DNA from: Candidatus Poribacteria bacterium
GTDB taxonomy: Bacteria; Poribacteria; WGA-4E; UBA9662
Length of the DNA: 21,492 nt
Assembly: GCA_002729015.1 (NCBI GenBank)
Contig: PBVO01000062.1
Location: forward strand, 4,635-26,126
Direction: 5' to 3'
In this document: positions 21,250 to 21,492 of the stretch, in pieces
Layout of the letters: each line of letters starts with the position of its first letter
How positions within the stretch are numbered: the stretch's first letter is position 1
The notes under the pieces: model-generated
Databases searched by the model: none
Told to the model about the DNA's origin: nothing
What the model saw: only the letters and a program-made list of their open reading frames with translations
Made by a program: the position numbers and the translations under genes

Positions 21250-21486
21250 TTATTTATTCAACAACGCCTGAATGCTCGAAAGACTGGAAACTACATAAGG
21301 TACCGTGTAGGTTAAACCAATTTTTAGCATCCTAATACCAGTAACTTCACCCTCAAGTAATCGATCTCCATGGTTGATGCAGGTTAGAACTGTTCCTACT
21401 ATTAACGAATATTTAATACCTCTTTTGATCACACTTGGACTTTTGGCCAAGCGGACATATTGATGTAATTTACTTTTATTGTTCAA
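21250..21486 (-). CDS. NrtS-like small membrane protein
   Basis: A 78-aa protein with two spans (about residues 23-37 and 50-68). The order VIKRGIKYSLIVGTVLTCINHGD, then LKIGLTYTVPYVVSS, matches my memory of NrtS, a small nitrate/nitrite transporter family first described in cyanobacteria (hydrophobic GT-L--IN-GD and a YxVPY segment). If so, it would move nitrate or nitrite across the inner membrane, probably as an oligomer. The likely start is a TTG at 21486 six bases from the right edge, so the SD and promoter are outside the window and an earlier start is possible. Confidence 0.6.
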   Translation of the reverse strand: MNNKSKLHQYVRLAKSPSVIKRGIKYSLIVGTVLTCINHGDRLLEGEVTGIRMLKIGLTYTVPYVVSSLSSIQALLNK

Positions 21487-21492
21487 GCTTAT

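Overview
The window looks like part of the chromosome of an AT-rich, Gram-negative, probably uncultured bacterium. It encodes a Kdo transferase (WaaA), two proteins with lipoprotein signal sequences, secreted and integral membrane proteins, two phytanoyl-CoA-dioxygenase-like (PhyH) proteins and a Gfo/Idh/MocA oxidoreductase. PhyH and Gfo/Idh genes together with a DUF6754-type membrane protein recall lineages such as Poribacteria or Latescibacterota; that placement is an inference from gene content only. Several genes appear to start at TTG behind a good Shine-Dalgarno (SD) sequence. I saw no rRNA, tRNA, CRISPR array, transposase or integrase.

Layout. (1) 1-450: 5' part of an unrecognised minus-strand gene running off the left edge. 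Its promoter overlaps a divergent promoter that appears to drive a ~95-nt plus-strand RNA ending in a strong hairpin. (2) 740-1905: four very small minus-strand ORFs, each behind a strong SD; two share a duplicated leader and N-terminus and encode short hydrophobic peptides. (3) 1905-2959: no convincing gene; two consecutive minus-strand terminator-like hairpins lie at 2256-2348. (4) 2960-3781: a PhyH dioxygenase with a standard iron site. (5) Plus strand 3951-7316: a secreted 110-aa protein, a TPR lipoprotein, a CsgG/GNA1162-like lipoprotein, then thioredoxin and waaA behind their own promoter. (6) Minus strand 19163-7305: eleven tightly packed genes, apparently one ~12-kb transcription unit: dipeptide-type ABC binding protein and two permeases (no ATPase), a four-gene membrane cluster that includes FN3-DUF6754, then VOC/glyoxalase-fold protein, xylose isomerase, a small membrane protein, Gfo/Idh/MocA oxidoreductase and a second PhyH protein. 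(7) Plus strand 19748-20738: a split YeeE/YedE (sulfur-compound) transporter pair preceded by a dyad-rich leader and a 13-codon coupled ORF. (8) Right edge: a small NrtS-like membrane protein on the minus strand.

How it may work together. The long minus operon couples uptake of a small organic solute with an aldose isomerase, a dehydrogenase, a VOC protein and an iron/2-oxoglutarate-type enzyme, which suggests catabolism of an imported sugar-like or otherwise oxidised organic compound. The four-gene membrane cluster between transporter and enzymes is the least explained part. Two of its proteins share a two-module soluble domain (four copies of a ~36-residue module), so they look like products of an old gene duplication and may form one envelope complex. 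The plus-strand lipoprotein genes and waaA are envelope functions.
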